From contig WGNV01000002.1 in the NCBI GenBank assembly GCA_016124375.1, positions 486,395 to 550,394 of the forward strand: a DNA stretch of 64,000 bases, read 5' to 3'. The notes under the pieces were generated by a model, which did not search any database, had not been told where the DNA came from, and saw only the letters and a list, made by a program, of their open reading frames with translations. The translations under genes and the position numbers were made by a program. Within the stretch, counting starts at the first letter, position 1. Every line of letters starts with the position of its first letter. The DNA is from Tepidisphaera sp. Its GTDB lineage: Bacteria; Planctomycetota; Phycisphaerae; Phycisphaerales; UBA1924. This document shows, piece by piece, positions 15,863 to 25,763 of this stretch.

Positions 15863-18800
15863 GGCTTGGTCTCCGGGCGCTTGGCCAGAAGCGAGTGCAC
15901 CAGTTCGATCGGGTGCAGTGCCCGGCGGCCCACGCCGTCGTGAATCTGATGGCGGCAACTGGTGCCCGGGGCGCACACGGTCGCTTCGGGTGATTTTCGC
16001 ACGGCGGGGAACAGCACCAACTCGCCGATGCGATTGGAGAGGTCGAAGCGGTCGCGCGTGTAGCCGAACGAGCCAGCCATGCCGCAGCAGCCGCTGTCGA
16101 GGATGGTGAGCTTGTCGCCTGCGAGTCGCTTGAGAAGAGCGCCGCTGGTCTGCACGCCCCACAGTGCTTTCTGGTGACAGTGGCCATGGAGGATGACGGC
16201 CTCGCTCGGCGCGGCGAAAGCGGGGCGTTTCGGGTGCGCGTCCCAGCGGCGCTCGAGGAAGTCCTCGGGCAGCCAGGCCTTGGCGGCGATGGCCTTGCGG
16301 AGCGTCGCGGGGGCGGCGAGTTTCAGGCTCTGCCAATCGTCCTTGAGGGCCGAGAGGCACGAGGGCTCGGTGACGAGGATCGCGACGACTGATTCGTCGT
16401 TCGCGTACGGCGCGAGGCGTTCGATGGTCGCGTCGACTTCGTGCTGGGCTTGCTCGAGCAGGCCCATGGAGATCTTGGCGCGGCCGCAGCAGCCGGCGTT
16501 GGCGAGTTCGACGCGATAGCCGAAGGCTTCGAACACCTCGCGCGTGGCCAGGCCGACGCCGGGCTCGTTGTACATCGTGAAGCAGTCGCCGAAGAGGACG
16601 ACGCGCGGGGCGGCGGGGCTGGTGTTCGCTTGCGGGGTGGCACGACTCCCCCACTGCGACGTCAGCGACCTCGCGAACGGCGGCAGCGAACGGCGTGGGT
16701 GGAGTTTCAGCATCGCGTTGATGATGGAGCGCACCGGGCCCCAGCGGTTCGCGGCGTTCGCGAGCCTGGGCGCGATGGAGCCGAGCCGGTTGAGCAGGCG
16801 CACCTCGCCCATGAGGCGTTTGTCGAGCGGCACACCTTGCGTGCGGTATCGCTGGGCGGTGTATTCGGCCTTGAGCCGCGAGATGTCGACGTTGCTGGGG
16901 CACTCGGTTTTGCAGGCCTTGCACGAGAGGCAAAGATCGAGCGTGGCGATGGTCTCGGGGTCGTTCCAGTCGGGGTCGTGCCCATCGCCGAACTGGCCTG
17001 TGATGGCGAGGCGCAACGCGTTGCCCCGCCCGCGCGTGCTGTGGCGTTCGTCGAGCGTCGCTTGGTAACTGGGGCACATGGTGCCGCCCTGCTTCTTGCG
17101 GCACACCCCCGAGCCGTTGCACATCTCGACCGCGCCGCCGAAATCGTGCTGATCGGTGTAGTCGAAGTAGGTCGGCACGTCGTGCGGCACGCCGACGGCG
17201 CGACCACTGGGCAGCACGCGCAGCCGCTGGGTGATGCTCTCGACCGGGCGCGGGTTGTCGCCGGACAGATCGACGATGTTGCCGGGGTTCAGGAGGTTTT
17301 TGGGGTCGAAGATGCGTTTGATATCGCGGAAGGCCTGCATGAGTTCGGGGCCGTAGTAGTCGGTGAGGAAGGGCGTGCGGACGCGGCCATCGCCGTGCTC
17401 GCCGCTCATGACGCCACCGAACTTTTTCGCCAGGGCCGCGGCTCCGGCGGCGATGCGGCGCATGCGTTCGCGATCTCGCTCGTCGTGGATGTCGATGAGC
17501 GGGCGGATGTGGAGCACGCCGACGCTGGCGTGGGCGTAGTACGCGGCGACGGTGCCCTCGCGGGACACCAGGTCGCGGAACTCTTTCACGAACTGTGAGA
17601 GATGCTCGACGGGCACGGCGTTGTCTTCGACGAAGGTGATGGGCTTGCGCGTGCCGGGGATGCCGTGCAGCAGCGGCTCACCCGCCTTGCGGAGTTTCCA
17701 GGCTTGCAGTTGCTCGGCTGTGTGGGTGTAGACGCTGACGCCGATCGCGCCCGGCGCGGCGTGCTCGCGTTCGAAGCGTGCGATGACCTCGCGCAAGGCC
17801 GCGACTGAGGCGGCGGTTTCCGTGTCGCTGGCACCGAAATACTCGACGTACAGCACGGCCTTCAGAGGCTTGCCCTCGCCCGGCTTGGGCATGAGTTCGG
17901 CGTAGCGGCGATACTCGGCGTTGGCGAGGGCGAGGTCGATCACCGTGTCGTCGAGCAGTTCGACGGCAGTAGGGTTGGTCGCGAGGATTGGCAAGGTCGC
18001 GGCGATCGCCTCATCGAGGGACGCGAAGCCGAGGGTGGCGAGGGCCTTGCTCTTGGGGCGGGGGTGGAGCGCGAGGGTTGCACCGAGGGAGAAGGCAAGC
18101 GTGCCTTCGCTGCCGCAGAGCAGGGGCGAGAGGTTAATCGCTGCCAGAACTTCGGTGGGCACGGCGTCGCGGCAATCGCCCGCCGCCCAGGCGTCAATCC
18201 AGCCCGGCGCCGCTTCATCGACCTGCTTGAGCACCACATCAAGTTGATACCCCGCGCTGCGACGCAGGGTCTTGGGAAAGCGCTCACGAATGAGCGGCGC
18301 GTTTCGCGCGATCACGCGCAGCACGCCCAGGGTGAGATCGCGAACCACGTCATCGCGAGTCGCGGCACCCTTGCGAAACTCCACCCGTCGCCCGTCCGCC
18401 AGGCAGGCGTTGATCGCTAGCACGTTTTCGCTGGTGCGCTTGTAGCGAATGCTGCGAGCCCCCGCCGCGTTGTTGCCGATGCAGCCCCCGAGGTTGGCGT
18501 GTTTGCTCGTCGCGGGGTCGGGCGCGAAAAACAATCCACTACCGGCGATCTGGTCGTTCAGGTCGTCCAGCGTCACGCCGGGCTCGGCTCGCACCGTCCG
18601 CGCCCCGACATCGACCGCGCCCACGCCCCGGCAGTTGGGCGAAAAATCGATCACCATCGCGCGATTGGTGCATTGGCCCGCGAGGCTGGTGCCGCCGCCC
18701 CGCGGGAGCATCGCGATCCCCTCGCGCCAACACCACTCGATCGCGCGGCACGCGTCGTCGACGTTCGCGGGGATGATGACGCCCAGCGGCTCAACTTGAT

Positions 18801-18966
18801 AGAGCGAGGCATCGGTGGCGTAGAGCATGCGGTCGTGCACGCCCAGGCGCACTTCGCCTTCGATGAGGTTTGTCAGTTCGCGGGCCTTGGCGGGGTCGAG
18901 CAGGGGCGCCTCGTGGGTGGCGTGGCTCGCGGGGGTCGGGCCGGAATGTGTCGCAGTTTCGGTCAT
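15859..18966 (-). CDS. FAD-binding and 4Fe-4S oxidoreductase (YdiJ-type, GlcD-GlcF fusion)
   Basis: The 1035-residue protein fuses a GlcD-like FAD-binding half (PRGGGTSLAGQCTN, NLGGCIGNNAAGARSIRYKRTS, C-terminal GEHGDGR) to a GlcF-like half. The second half has cluster motifs CNGSGVCRKKQGGTMCPSY (about 614) and CLSCKACKTECP (about 680) and two CCG-type modules (NAGCCGRAKIS and LDSGCCGMAGSFGY). The family includes D-2-hydroxyglutarate and D-lactate dehydrogenases that pass electrons to the quinone pool. The exact 2-hydroxy acid cannot be read from the sequence. It is soluble or peripheral, with no signal peptide. Confidence 0.9.
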   Translation of the reverse strand: MTETATHSGPTPASHATHEAPLLDPAKARELTNLIEGEVRLGVHDRMLYATDASLYQVEPLGVIIPANVDDACRAIEWCWREGIAMLPRGGGTSLAGQCTNRAMVIDFSPNCRGVGAVDVGARTVRAEPGVTLDDLNDQIAGSGLFFAPDPATSKHANLGGCIGNNAAGARSIRYKRTSENVLAINACLADGRRVEFRKGAATRDDVVRDLTLGVLRVIARNAPLIRERFPKTLRRSAGYQLDVVLKQVDEAAPGWIDAWAAGDCRDAVPTEVLAAINLSPLLCGSEGTLAFSLGATLALHPRPKSKALATLGFASLDEAIAATLPILATNPTAVELLDDTVIDLALANAEYRRYAELMPKPGEGKPLKAVLYVEYFGASDTETAASVAALREVIARFEREHAAPGAIGVSVYTHTAEQLQAWKLRKAGEPLLHGIPGTRKPITFVEDNAVPVEHLSQFVKEFRDLVSREGTVAAYYAHASVGVLHIRPLIDIHDERDRERMRRIAAGAAALAKKFGGVMSGEHGDGRVRTPFLTDYYGPELMQAFRDIKRIFDPKNLLNPGNIVDLSGDNPRPVESITQRLRVLPSGRAVGVPHDVPTYFDYTDQHDFGGAVEMCNGSGVCRKKQGGTMCPSYQATLDERHSTRGRGNALRLAITGQFGDGHDPDWNDPETIATLDLCLSCKACKTECPSNVDISRLKAEYTAQRYRTQGVPLDKRLMGEVRLLNRLGSIAPRLANAANRWGPVRSIINAMLKLHPRRSLPPFARSLTSQWGSRATPQANTSPAAPRVVLFGDCFTMYNEPGVGLATREVFEAFGYRVELANAGCCGRAKISMGLLEQAQHEVDATIERLAPYANDESVVAILVTEPSCLSALKDDWQSLKLAAPATLRKAIAAKAWLPEDFLERRWDAHPKRPAFAAPSEAVILHGHCHQKALWGVQTSGALLKRLAGDKLTILDSGCCGMAGSFGYTRDRFDLSNRIGELVLFPAVRKSPEATVCAPGTSCRHQIHDGVGRRALHPIELVHSLLAKRPETKP

Positions 18967-19172
18967 GCCCCGCGACTATACGGGGATGCTGGCCACACCC
19001 GAAAGGAGTGCAACCGCCCGGTCACGGCGATGTAACTGGCATTCATATTTGAAACTGCGCGAACCAAACGGCGGTACGCTGGTCGAAGATGGTCGCGGGT
19101 GAGCCGGCGCAGACGCGCACGCCACCCCTTCTTGTTGACCCCCTTGGCCGCACGCACCCAGGAGACCCGCGT

Positions 19173-21362
19173 ATGCGCACCCGCCCTCTCGCCCCGTCGA
19201 TGCTTGTTCTTGCCGCCGGTCTGGTTCTTTGCGTGGCGGCGCCTGGGGCGCTCGCCCAGCGGGCCAACGCGGGCGACAAAGCCGCCCAGCCCGCCGACAA
19301 CCCCAAGGCGTTCACGCGCGAGCAGCTCGACATCAAGCGGATCACGCTGTATCGCTCGGGCGTCGCGGCGTTCGAACGTCACGGCCTCATCAGCGGCAAC
19401 GCCCGCATTCAACTGCAGTTTGACACCGACCAGATCAACGACATTCTGAAATCCATGTTCGTGCTGGATCTGTCGAAGGGGCAGGGTCGCATCGACAACG
19501 TGAGTTACGCCCCGCGCGAGCCGCTGGCGAAGCGGCTGAGTTCGTTCGGGGTTGATCTCTCCGACGACCCGGCGCTGCCCACCCTGCTGGGGCGCCTGCG
19601 TGGGGCCCGGGTGAAGATCGCGCTTCCCGACGGCACGATCGAGGGGACGATCCTGGGCCAGGAGACCCGCGAAGTGGCGGGCGCGACCCGCGAGCGCCCG
19701 GTGGAGCGGGTCCCTTTCCTGAATGTTGTGACTGCCAGCGGCATTCGCTCGATCGATCTGCGCACCACCACCAGCATCTCACTGCTCGACGCGACGCTGA
19801 ACGAAGAACTGAACAAGGCCCTCGCTGCGATGGCCGAGCACCGGGCCGATCGCGTGAAGACTGTCGATGTCAATGTCTCGGGCGAGGGGGCCCGCGACAT
19901 CGTGGTGGGCTATGTGCAGGAGTCGCCCGTGTGGAAAACGAGTTATCGCCTGGTGCTGGGCGATGAGGCGGCGACGCAGGCCGCCGCATCAAAGGATGCC
20001 AAAGACCGCTTCACGATGCAGGGTTGGGCGATTGTCGAGAACACGTCGGATGAAGACTGGCGCGATGTGACGCTGGCGCTGGTGTCGGGACGGCCCGTGA
20101 GTTTCAGGATGGACCTGTATGAGCCGCTGTACGTCTCAAGGCCAGATGTGCCGGTGCCCACGGTGCCGGGGGTCGCGCCCAAGACATACGCCGCCAGCAC
20201 GGGCGGAAGCGGATCGTCGCCGTTCCGCGATTCGAATGCCGACTATTACCAATTGGCTCCGTCCGCGCTTGCGCCCGCGGCCGGAAAAGCCGTGGCGGGG
20301 GGCGGCGGTGAGCAGGATGGCCGCAGAAGAGGCTTCGAGGCGAGGTTTCCAGCCTCCGCCAACATCGCCGACTACTCACCCGCCTCCCAAGCCACCGCCG
20401 GCGAAGTGGGCGAGGTCTTCCAGTTCGAGATCGACCACCCCGTCACCATTGAACGCCAGCGCTCCGCCATGCTGCCGATCATCAACTCGGGCGTCGACGG
20501 GCGGCGGGTGAGCATCTTCACGGCCGCCGACAACCCGGATCACCCGCTGCGGGGCGTGGAGTTCACCAACACCACCGGCTCGCAACTCATCCCGGGCCCG
20601 ATCGCGGTGTACGACAGCGGCGCCTACGCGGGCGACGCGGTGATCAATCATGTGCCCGAGGGCGACAAGCGACTCGTCTCGTATGCCGTCGACCTCGATG
20701 TCGATGTCACTCACACCAGCGACGCGGACCGGCAGGTGCGGAAGGTACGGATCGCCAAGGGCCTGCTGGTCACGACGTTTACGTCCAAGAGCAGCCAGAC
20801 GTTTACGTTCACGAACAAAGACACCAAGCGCGGGCGGACGATTGTTCTTGAGTTCCCCAAGAGCCCGGGGTGGGACCTGGAAGGCCAGCCCGCTGCAAGT
20901 GAGACCAAAGACAGTTATCGCTTTGAACTGCAGGCCGACGCGGGCAAGAACGTCGGCAAGACCATCGCCCAAAGCCGTACGGATAGCACGCAGGTGGCGC
21001 TGGTGCAGGCCGACGCCCGCGTGCTGGCGCAGTATGTCTCGGGCGGGCAGGCGAGCAAGGCGGTGCTCGACGCCTACACCCAGGCCGCGGCCAAGCAGGC
21101 GACCATCGACGACCTGGGCCGGAAGATCAGCGGGCTGGAGAGCGACCGCTCGGACATCGACCGAGATCAGTCTCGCATCCGCCAGAACATGAACGGCTCG
21201 ATCGATCGCCAGAGCGACCTTTACTCGCGGTACATGAAGAAGCTGGGCGAGCAGGAGACGCAACTCGAAAAGATCCAGCAGCAACTGGAGCAGGCGAAGA
21301 CCGACAAGGCCAAGGCGGAGACGGAACTGAGCGAGTACATCGCGGGGCTTGACGTGGAGTAG
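19173..21362 (+). CDS. Exported DUF4139-family protein with C-terminal coiled coil
   Basis: The 729-residue protein starts at ATG 19173 with GGAG 8 bases upstream, then a signal peptide (LVLAAGLVLCVAAPGALAQ). The central part (SPVWKTSYRLVLGD...) is typical of DUF4139, also called the mucoidy-inhibitor-A-like domain, with a beta-rich C-terminal half containing NTTGSQLIPGPIAVYDSG. The last 90 residues form a coiled coil (DLGRKISGLESDRSDIDRDQ...). The molecular role is unknown for the family. The gene stands alone between divergent or convergent neighbours. Confidence 0.8.
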   Translation: MRTRPLAPSMLVLAAGLVLCVAAPGALAQRANAGDKAAQPADNPKAFTREQLDIKRITLYRSGVAAFERHGLISGNARIQLQFDTDQINDILKSMFVLDLSKGQGRIDNVSYAPREPLAKRLSSFGVDLSDDPALPTLLGRLRGARVKIALPDGTIEGTILGQETREVAGATRERPVERVPFLNVVTASGIRSIDLRTTTSISLLDATLNEELNKALAAMAEHRADRVKTVDVNVSGEGARDIVVGYVQESPVWKTSYRLVLGDEAATQAAASKDAKDRFTMQGWAIVENTSDEDWRDVTLALVSGRPVSFRMDLYEPLYVSRPDVPVPTVPGVAPKTYAASTGGSGSSPFRDSNADYYQLAPSALAPAAGKAVAGGGGEQDGRRRGFEARFPASANIADYSPASQATAGEVGEVFQFEIDHPVTIERQRSAMLPIINSGVDGRRVSIFTAADNPDHPLRGVEFTNTTGSQLIPGPIAVYDSGAYAGDAVINHVPEGDKRLVSYAVDLDVDVTHTSDADRQVRKVRIAKGLLVTTFTSKSSQTFTFTNKDTKRGRTIVLEFPKSPGWDLEGQPAASETKDSYRFELQADAGKNVGKTIAQSRTDSTQVALVQADARVLAQYVSGGQASKAVLDAYTQAAAKQATIDDLGRKISGLESDRSDIDRDQSRIRQNMNGSIDRQSDLYSRYMKKLGEQETQLEKIQQQLEQAKTDKAKAETELSEYIAGLDVE

Positions 21363-21393
21363 GCGAAGCGACGGGCGGTCGGGGCGAGGGCGG

Positions 21394-22053
21394 TCAGGAG
21401 GCGGCCTGCGGCTCGGCGATGAGCAGGAAGACCGGGCCGTCGCGCTTGAGTTCGACGACGCGCAGGCCAGAGGCCTTGCACAGGTCGAGGATGGATTGGC
21501 GGGTGGAAAACGCGATGTCCCAGCCGTGCAGCTTCCACCAGAGCCATCGCACGGGCACGCGCCAGGCCCACAGGCAGGGAAAGGATGCGATGATCCGGCC
21601 ACGGCAGAAGGAGCGGAACTGGGTCATGAGCGGCACCTGGGCCTTGACGTAATCGAAGAATCCCATGGCGATCACCGCGTCGAAGAGCTCCGGGGGGGAG
21701 TACTTCATAGCGTCTTCCTGGACGAACTGGCACCGGTCGGCCACGCCCGCGGACTGGGCGATTTCGCCCGCGAGCTTGAGCATGAGGGGCGAGACGTCCA
21801 GCCCGACGACTTTGGCCGCCCCCTGCTGGGCGAGGGCCACGCAGTAGCGGCCCGAGCCGCAGCCGACATCGAGCACTCGCTTGTTGGCGGCTGGTGCGAC
21901 GGCGGCGAGGGTGAAATCGAATCGCCGGTAGATGTTGCGGCGGGTGAGCGAATCCCACCATCGCTGGACGGGGCCTTTGCAGCGGGAATAGATGGCGTCG
22001 AAGCTTGCCGCCGCTTCATCGAACAGTTTGGCCATGCGTTCGGGCGTGTTCAC
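21394..22053 (-). CDS. SAM-dependent methyltransferase of the polysaccharide cluster
   Basis: The 219-residue class I methyltransferase has motif I RVLDVGCGSGRYCVALA (about residues 59-75), the acidic post-I GLDVSPLML and FDAVIAMGFFDYV at motif IV. The GTG start (22051-22053) overlaps the stop of the deacetylase gene (GTGA). It is the last gene of the minus-strand cluster and may methylate a sugar or lipid-linked intermediate; this is inferred from context only. Confidence 0.82.
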   Translation of the reverse strand: MNTPERMAKLFDEAAASFDAIYSRCKGPVQRWWDSLTRRNIYRRFDFTLAAVAPAANKRVLDVGCGSGRYCVALAQQGAAKVVGLDVSPLMLKLAGEIAQSAGVADRCQFVQEDAMKYSPPELFDAVIAMGFFDYVKAQVPLMTQFRSFCRGRIIASFPCLWAWRVPVRWLWWKLHGWDIAFSTRQSILDLCKASGLRVVELKRDGPVFLLIAEPQAAS

Positions 22054-22853
22054 AGGTTGAGAACCTCCGAGAGGGTGCCGAATCGAAACTCGCGGCAGAG
22101 CGCTTCCAGCTTGGGGCCGGCGGGCCCGAGCGCGTGGTAATGGCGCAGACGCAGCGACCAGGGAAGCGGAATTCTGGGCTGTCCCTCGTCGATCTCCCAC
22201 GGATGGAAATAGAACACCACGCGCTCGCCCCGTGCTTCCAGTCGGCGGAAGCAGCGGCGGATGAGGAACATCGGAAAGGCACGGAAGTACACGCCGCCGG
22301 CGAATGGCAGGTTGAGGAGGCGCAGCGGCAGCGTGGAGATTGGGGCTTCGATCAGCCCGGAGGGCAGCGCGTGGGGCAAGCGAGCCGCCCCGGGAATGCC
22401 GTAGCGGTGGTTGTGCACGGGATGGATGCTTGAGTCGTACGCGAAGCCGAGGTTGCGAAGCGTGTCCAGCGCCCAGAGTGATTGGAGTGTGATGGAGAAG
22501 TACGGGGCGCGATAGCCGCGGGGAGTCTCGCCCGTGATCGCGCGGAGCGTCTCGACAGAGCGGCGGACATCGCGCTCGAACTCTTCGGGCGTCTGGCGGT
22601 ACACGAATCGGTGCTCGGTGCCGTGGCTGGCGATTTCGTGCCCGGCTTTCTGGATTTCTTCGACCAGGCCCGGCTCGCGCTCGGCGACGGCGCCCAGGAT
22701 GAAGAACGTGGCGCGGGTGCTGGTGCGGGCGAAGATCTCCAGGACCCGGCGCGTCGACTCGACGATGCGGTGTTCGAAGCTGGGCCATGTGGCCGGATCC
22801 GGGCTGAGGCAGTGATACCAGTCCTCGACATCGATCGACATCGCGTGGACCAC
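22050..22853 (-). CDS. Polysaccharide deacetylase (NodB-like, DUF3473/XrtA-associated type)
   Basis: The protein has the NodB fold: metal-site motif SIDVEDWYH at the N-terminus, HEIASHGTEHRFVYRQ carrying the H-x3-H pair, RGYRAPYFSI, YDSSIHPVHNHRYG and the C-terminal VVFYFHPWEID. This form is typical of deacetylases linked to exosortase or EPS clusters. The start is uncertain: the GTG at 22851-22853 gives 267 residues beginning MVHAMSIDVEDW, as in homologues; an ATG four codons later or upstream GTGs are possible. It removes acetyl groups from a polysaccharide, location not certain. Confidence 0.88.
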   Translation of the reverse strand: MVHAMSIDVEDWYHCLSPDPATWPSFEHRIVESTRRVLEIFARTSTRATFFILGAVAEREPGLVEEIQKAGHEIASHGTEHRFVYRQTPEEFERDVRRSVETLRAITGETPRGYRAPYFSITLQSLWALDTLRNLGFAYDSSIHPVHNHRYGIPGAARLPHALPSGLIEAPISTLPLRLLNLPFAGGVYFRAFPMFLIRRCFRRLEARGERVVFYFHPWEIDEGQPRIPLPWSLRLRHYHALGPAGPKLEALCREFRFGTLSEVLNL

Positions 22854-22987
22854 CGGGCGGGCCGCGGCCGGGCCGGCGCCGGACGGCGTGCCGCGACGCA
22901 ACGACGAGGACTGGGGTTCAACCACTGGTGCTGGCACGCGGGTGTCTCGGGGTGGGTGGGTTTGGCGCGTCGCCGCCGGCGGGCATC

Positions 22988-24076
22988 CTACACGGGGTGG
23001 GGCTGATCGCCCGTCGCCGTGGACGCAGCGGGGGCCGCGGCGGTGCCTGGACGTGGCGGGCGTTTCACTTCCCACTTGAGCAACTGCCGGGCGGCGAGGG
23101 CGCTCGCGAGCGCCGCTCCGGCGACGATCGCCAGGCGCCCAGTGAGGCCCGACCGCTGCACCCCCAGCGCGCCCACGCCGAACAACGCGGCGAACCCGCA
23201 GGCGATCGCGTCGGTCTGGAAACGGGTAAAGCCGCCAGCTTGCATCCGCAGCGAGAAGTGATCCGGACTGCCCCGCCACCACGCCAGGCCTTTGCGCGTG
23301 CGGACGACAACAAGGAAGGCGAGCTCAAACAGCGGCACACCCACCAGCAGCACCGACACCAAGACCGTCGGGAATGGGTCGATACTTCCGGCGCGAGCGC
23401 CTGCGATGGTGAGGGTGGCGGCGAGCGCGCCAAGCAAATGGCTCCCCGCGTCACCCATGAAGATCGTCGCCGGGGGCCGATTGAACACCAGGAACCCGCA
23501 GCAGCTCGCGATGAGCACCACGCACAGCGGGGTCAACGCATGGAATGCCAGCGCGAAAAACAGAAACGTCACGGCGCTGAGGCTGCCCAGGAGCCCGTCG
23601 CACACGTCGGTCAGATTGAACGCGTTCACGAGCGTGACGATCCAGAACCAGCACACGACGCGATCAATGACTGGCACGCCAAAGACCGGCGACCACTGCC
23701 CAAGCGCCACCGCGAGCGCTGCAACCGCGGCTTGAAACAGAAACTTGCGCGCCGGGGGCAGCGCAACAAGGTCGTCGTACACCCCAAGGGCGAGATACAA
23801 CGCGGCGGGAATCCACACGCCGGCCCAGGGCAGCCCGATCGCGTCGAAGTCGGGGCGAAACCAGGCGAGCAGGATGAGCACGCCGCACGCAACGCCAAGC
23901 CCCAAGCCGACGCCTCCGAGATACGCCACCGGGCGGGTGTGCTGAGGAACGATGGGGTTGGGCTTGTTGACGATGCCGAAACGGCGCGCGAAGGTTCGCA
24001 CCAGCCAAGTAGCGAACGTGCCGACGAGGAGAGCGGCGGCGCCGGGGGCGAGGTTCGGCCACGCCTGCGTGCTCAT
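22988..24076 (-). CDS. Polyprenyl-phosphate sugar-1-phosphate transferase (WecA/MraY family)
   Basis: The 362-residue integral membrane protein has about ten helices and the family's catalytic motifs: LGVYDDLVALPPARK, NAFNLTDVCDGLLGSL and IFMGDAGSHLLG, followed by the HFSLRM stretch near the cytoplasmic HIHH-type loop. It would start a repeat unit by moving a sugar-1-phosphate (GlcNAc or similar) from UDP-sugar to undecaprenyl phosphate. The C-terminal 40 residues are an Ala/Pro-rich tail. Its start overlaps the stop of the FAD oxidoreductase gene by ATGA. Confidence 0.9.
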   Translation of the reverse strand: MSTQAWPNLAPGAAALLVGTFATWLVRTFARRFGIVNKPNPIVPQHTRPVAYLGGVGLGLGVACGVLILLAWFRPDFDAIGLPWAGVWIPAALYLALGVYDDLVALPPARKFLFQAAVAALAVALGQWSPVFGVPVIDRVVCWFWIVTLVNAFNLTDVCDGLLGSLSAVTFLFFALAFHALTPLCVVLIASCCGFLVFNRPPATIFMGDAGSHLLGALAATLTIAGARAGSIDPFPTVLVSVLLVGVPLFELAFLVVVRTRKGLAWWRGSPDHFSLRMQAGGFTRFQTDAIACGFAALFGVGALGVQRSGLTGRLAIVAGAALASALAARQLLKWEVKRPPRPGTAAAPAASTATGDQPHPV

Positions 24077-25491
24077 GCGTTCTCCCGCGTCTCCCCATCA
24101 CGGACGAGGTCCTTTTCGCGAGGGACGACCACATCCAAAGCGGGCGGGTTGAATCGCAAGAACTCGGCGGCCCACTGGAAGCCATCGTACAGGCACGAGG
24201 ACATGCCCGAGTATTCCCAGCTCCCATAGCGGCCCAGCGAGGTAACTCGGTACGCCTCCAGAAAGTTGATCGCATCCTCGATGATCTGCTGATTCTGCAG
24301 GCTGAAGACGACGTACGCGGGATTGACCTCCCACATCTTTGACGCCACCACCTCGCTGCCGGGCGGCAAAAAGCCGACGCGGGCAACGTCGGCGAGCACG
24401 CGGGCGATCAGCGTATCGGCGTCGGGCATGGGCTCTTCGGCGGGCTGGGTGATCTCCACCAGCAGGCTCCACCCTTCGGGCGGAGCGCACATGGGATCAA
24501 ACTCGTGCATGAAGATGAGGCGCGTGAAAACCATTGACTCGTCGGAGTAATAGCGCCAGTGCCCGGGAGCTTCGGGGCGGGGGCCACGAATGGCCAGGGC
24601 GACCGACACCACCCGGTTCCACGTCAGACGCTCGCAGCGTTCCTTGAGTTCCGGCGGCGCCTGCTCGCAGATGCGAACAAGCGTGGGGAGCGGGAGCGAG
24701 GAGAGCATCGCCTCGTTGTAGCCGACTTGAATGGTTGGCGCCTCGGGGCCACCCCCGCAGCGCACCGTGACGCTCTGATCGTCGAGATCGACCGAGGTCA
24801 CGGTGTGCTGCAGTCGCAGATCCGCGGCCTTCTCGGCCAGGGCGATGGGCATGAGCTCCATGCCCCTGACAGGGGCGCCCTCTTCCGGGCGCGGATACCA
24901 GCCGGCGGAGTTGTACGCCGGGGCACGGGTTGTTGGCGACACGGCGCCGCGCAGCACCTTTTCGAAGTCGGGGCGGGCGATGTTCCACGTGAAACCGCTT
25001 GGCGCAAGCTCGTTCAGCGGGCGTTTCCACATCTTGCGGTTGTACGGGAACATGAATACATCGCACAGTGCTTTGCCGAACGTCAGCTCGAGCATCTCCT
25101 CAAAGTTGGTCGGCTTCGCGGCGGGCGGCCGGAAGGTCAGTTCCGCCATGTCCCTGAGGCAGGCAACGCACGTTTCAGAGTCCAGACCGTTGAGGTGCAG
25201 TTGGATCGGAAATCTGGCGGTGCCGCGAGTGGTTTCGACCCAGGCCCGAGGCGGGCAAGGCGCCAGCAGGTCGCCCATCAGATCGCGGATGCATCGCTCG
25301 GTTTCGGCGTCCTGAAAGTACAGCAGGTGCACCACATGATCAAACCAATAGTCGCCCAGTCGCTCGGTCCTCACCAAGCCTCCCGGACGCGACTCGCGTT
25401 CGAGCACCGTGGCACGCTCGCCCAGCAGCGAAGCCGCGGCCAGGCCCGTGAGCCCAGCACCCAGGACAAGTACATCACGCCTCTCAGTCAC
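24073..25491 (-). CDS. FAD-dependent amine-oxidase-like oxidoreductase of the EPS cluster
   Basis: The 472-residue protein begins with a dinucleotide-binding fold (VLVLGAGLTGLAAASLL...ERESRPGGLVRTE) followed by FDHVVHLLYF, as in protoporphyrinogen-oxidase/UDP-galactopyranose-mutase-like proteins found in polysaccharide clusters. The C-terminus has a second FAD-contact region around YGSWEYSGMSSCLYDG. Substrate unknown; sugar-nucleotide chemistry is a guess from context. It is coupled to the downstream sugar-phosphate transferase gene. The 444-bp non-coding stretch upstream suggests its own promoter. Confidence 0.82.
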   Translation of the reverse strand: MTERRDVLVLGAGLTGLAAASLLGERATVLERESRPGGLVRTERLGDYWFDHVVHLLYFQDAETERCIRDLMGDLLAPCPPRAWVETTRGTARFPIQLHLNGLDSETCVACLRDMAELTFRPPAAKPTNFEEMLELTFGKALCDVFMFPYNRKMWKRPLNELAPSGFTWNIARPDFEKVLRGAVSPTTRAPAYNSAGWYPRPEEGAPVRGMELMPIALAEKAADLRLQHTVTSVDLDDQSVTVRCGGGPEAPTIQVGYNEAMLSSLPLPTLVRICEQAPPELKERCERLTWNRVVSVALAIRGPRPEAPGHWRYYSDESMVFTRLIFMHEFDPMCAPPEGWSLLVEITQPAEEPMPDADTLIARVLADVARVGFLPPGSEVVASKMWEVNPAYVVFSLQNQQIIEDAINFLEAYRVTSLGRYGSWEYSGMSSCLYDGFQWAAEFLRFNPPALDVVVPREKDLVRDGETRENA

Positions 25492-25715
25492 ATCGCCTCC
25501 TGGGTTCTTGGAGTTCGCCTCGACGCGACGCGATCACGCACGGGACTGCTCGGGGTGAGGCCCCTTCGGCATGACAGGCGAGTGCAACGATGCTCAGCAG
25601 CGCCCGAACGAGCTCGAGCGAGCGATACATGAAAGATGGCCGCGGACTCGTATTGCGTTGGGAGAATGACATGGCCGATCCATGATGACACCAGGCCACT
25701 GGGCCAATGAAGCAA

Positions 25716-25745
25716 GACTTGGATGACTTCCCAATGATCCAAGTC
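25716..25745. repeat. 9-bp inverted repeat (hairpin)
   Basis: GACTTGGAT (25716-25724) and its exact complement ATCCAAGTC (25737-25745) flank a 12-base loop. No T-tract follows on either strand, so it is more likely an operator or an RNA structure than a terminator. Confidence 0.5.
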
Positions 25746-25750
25746 TCCAG

Positions 25751-25763
25751 TGTACATTGTACA
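25751..25763. promoter_or_regulatory. Paired TGTACA operator-like site
   Basis: TGTACA-T-TGTACA: two copies of a self-complementary hexamer one base apart, next to the inverted repeat. This looks like a binding site for a dimeric regulator. No regulator gene is adjacent. Confidence 0.35.
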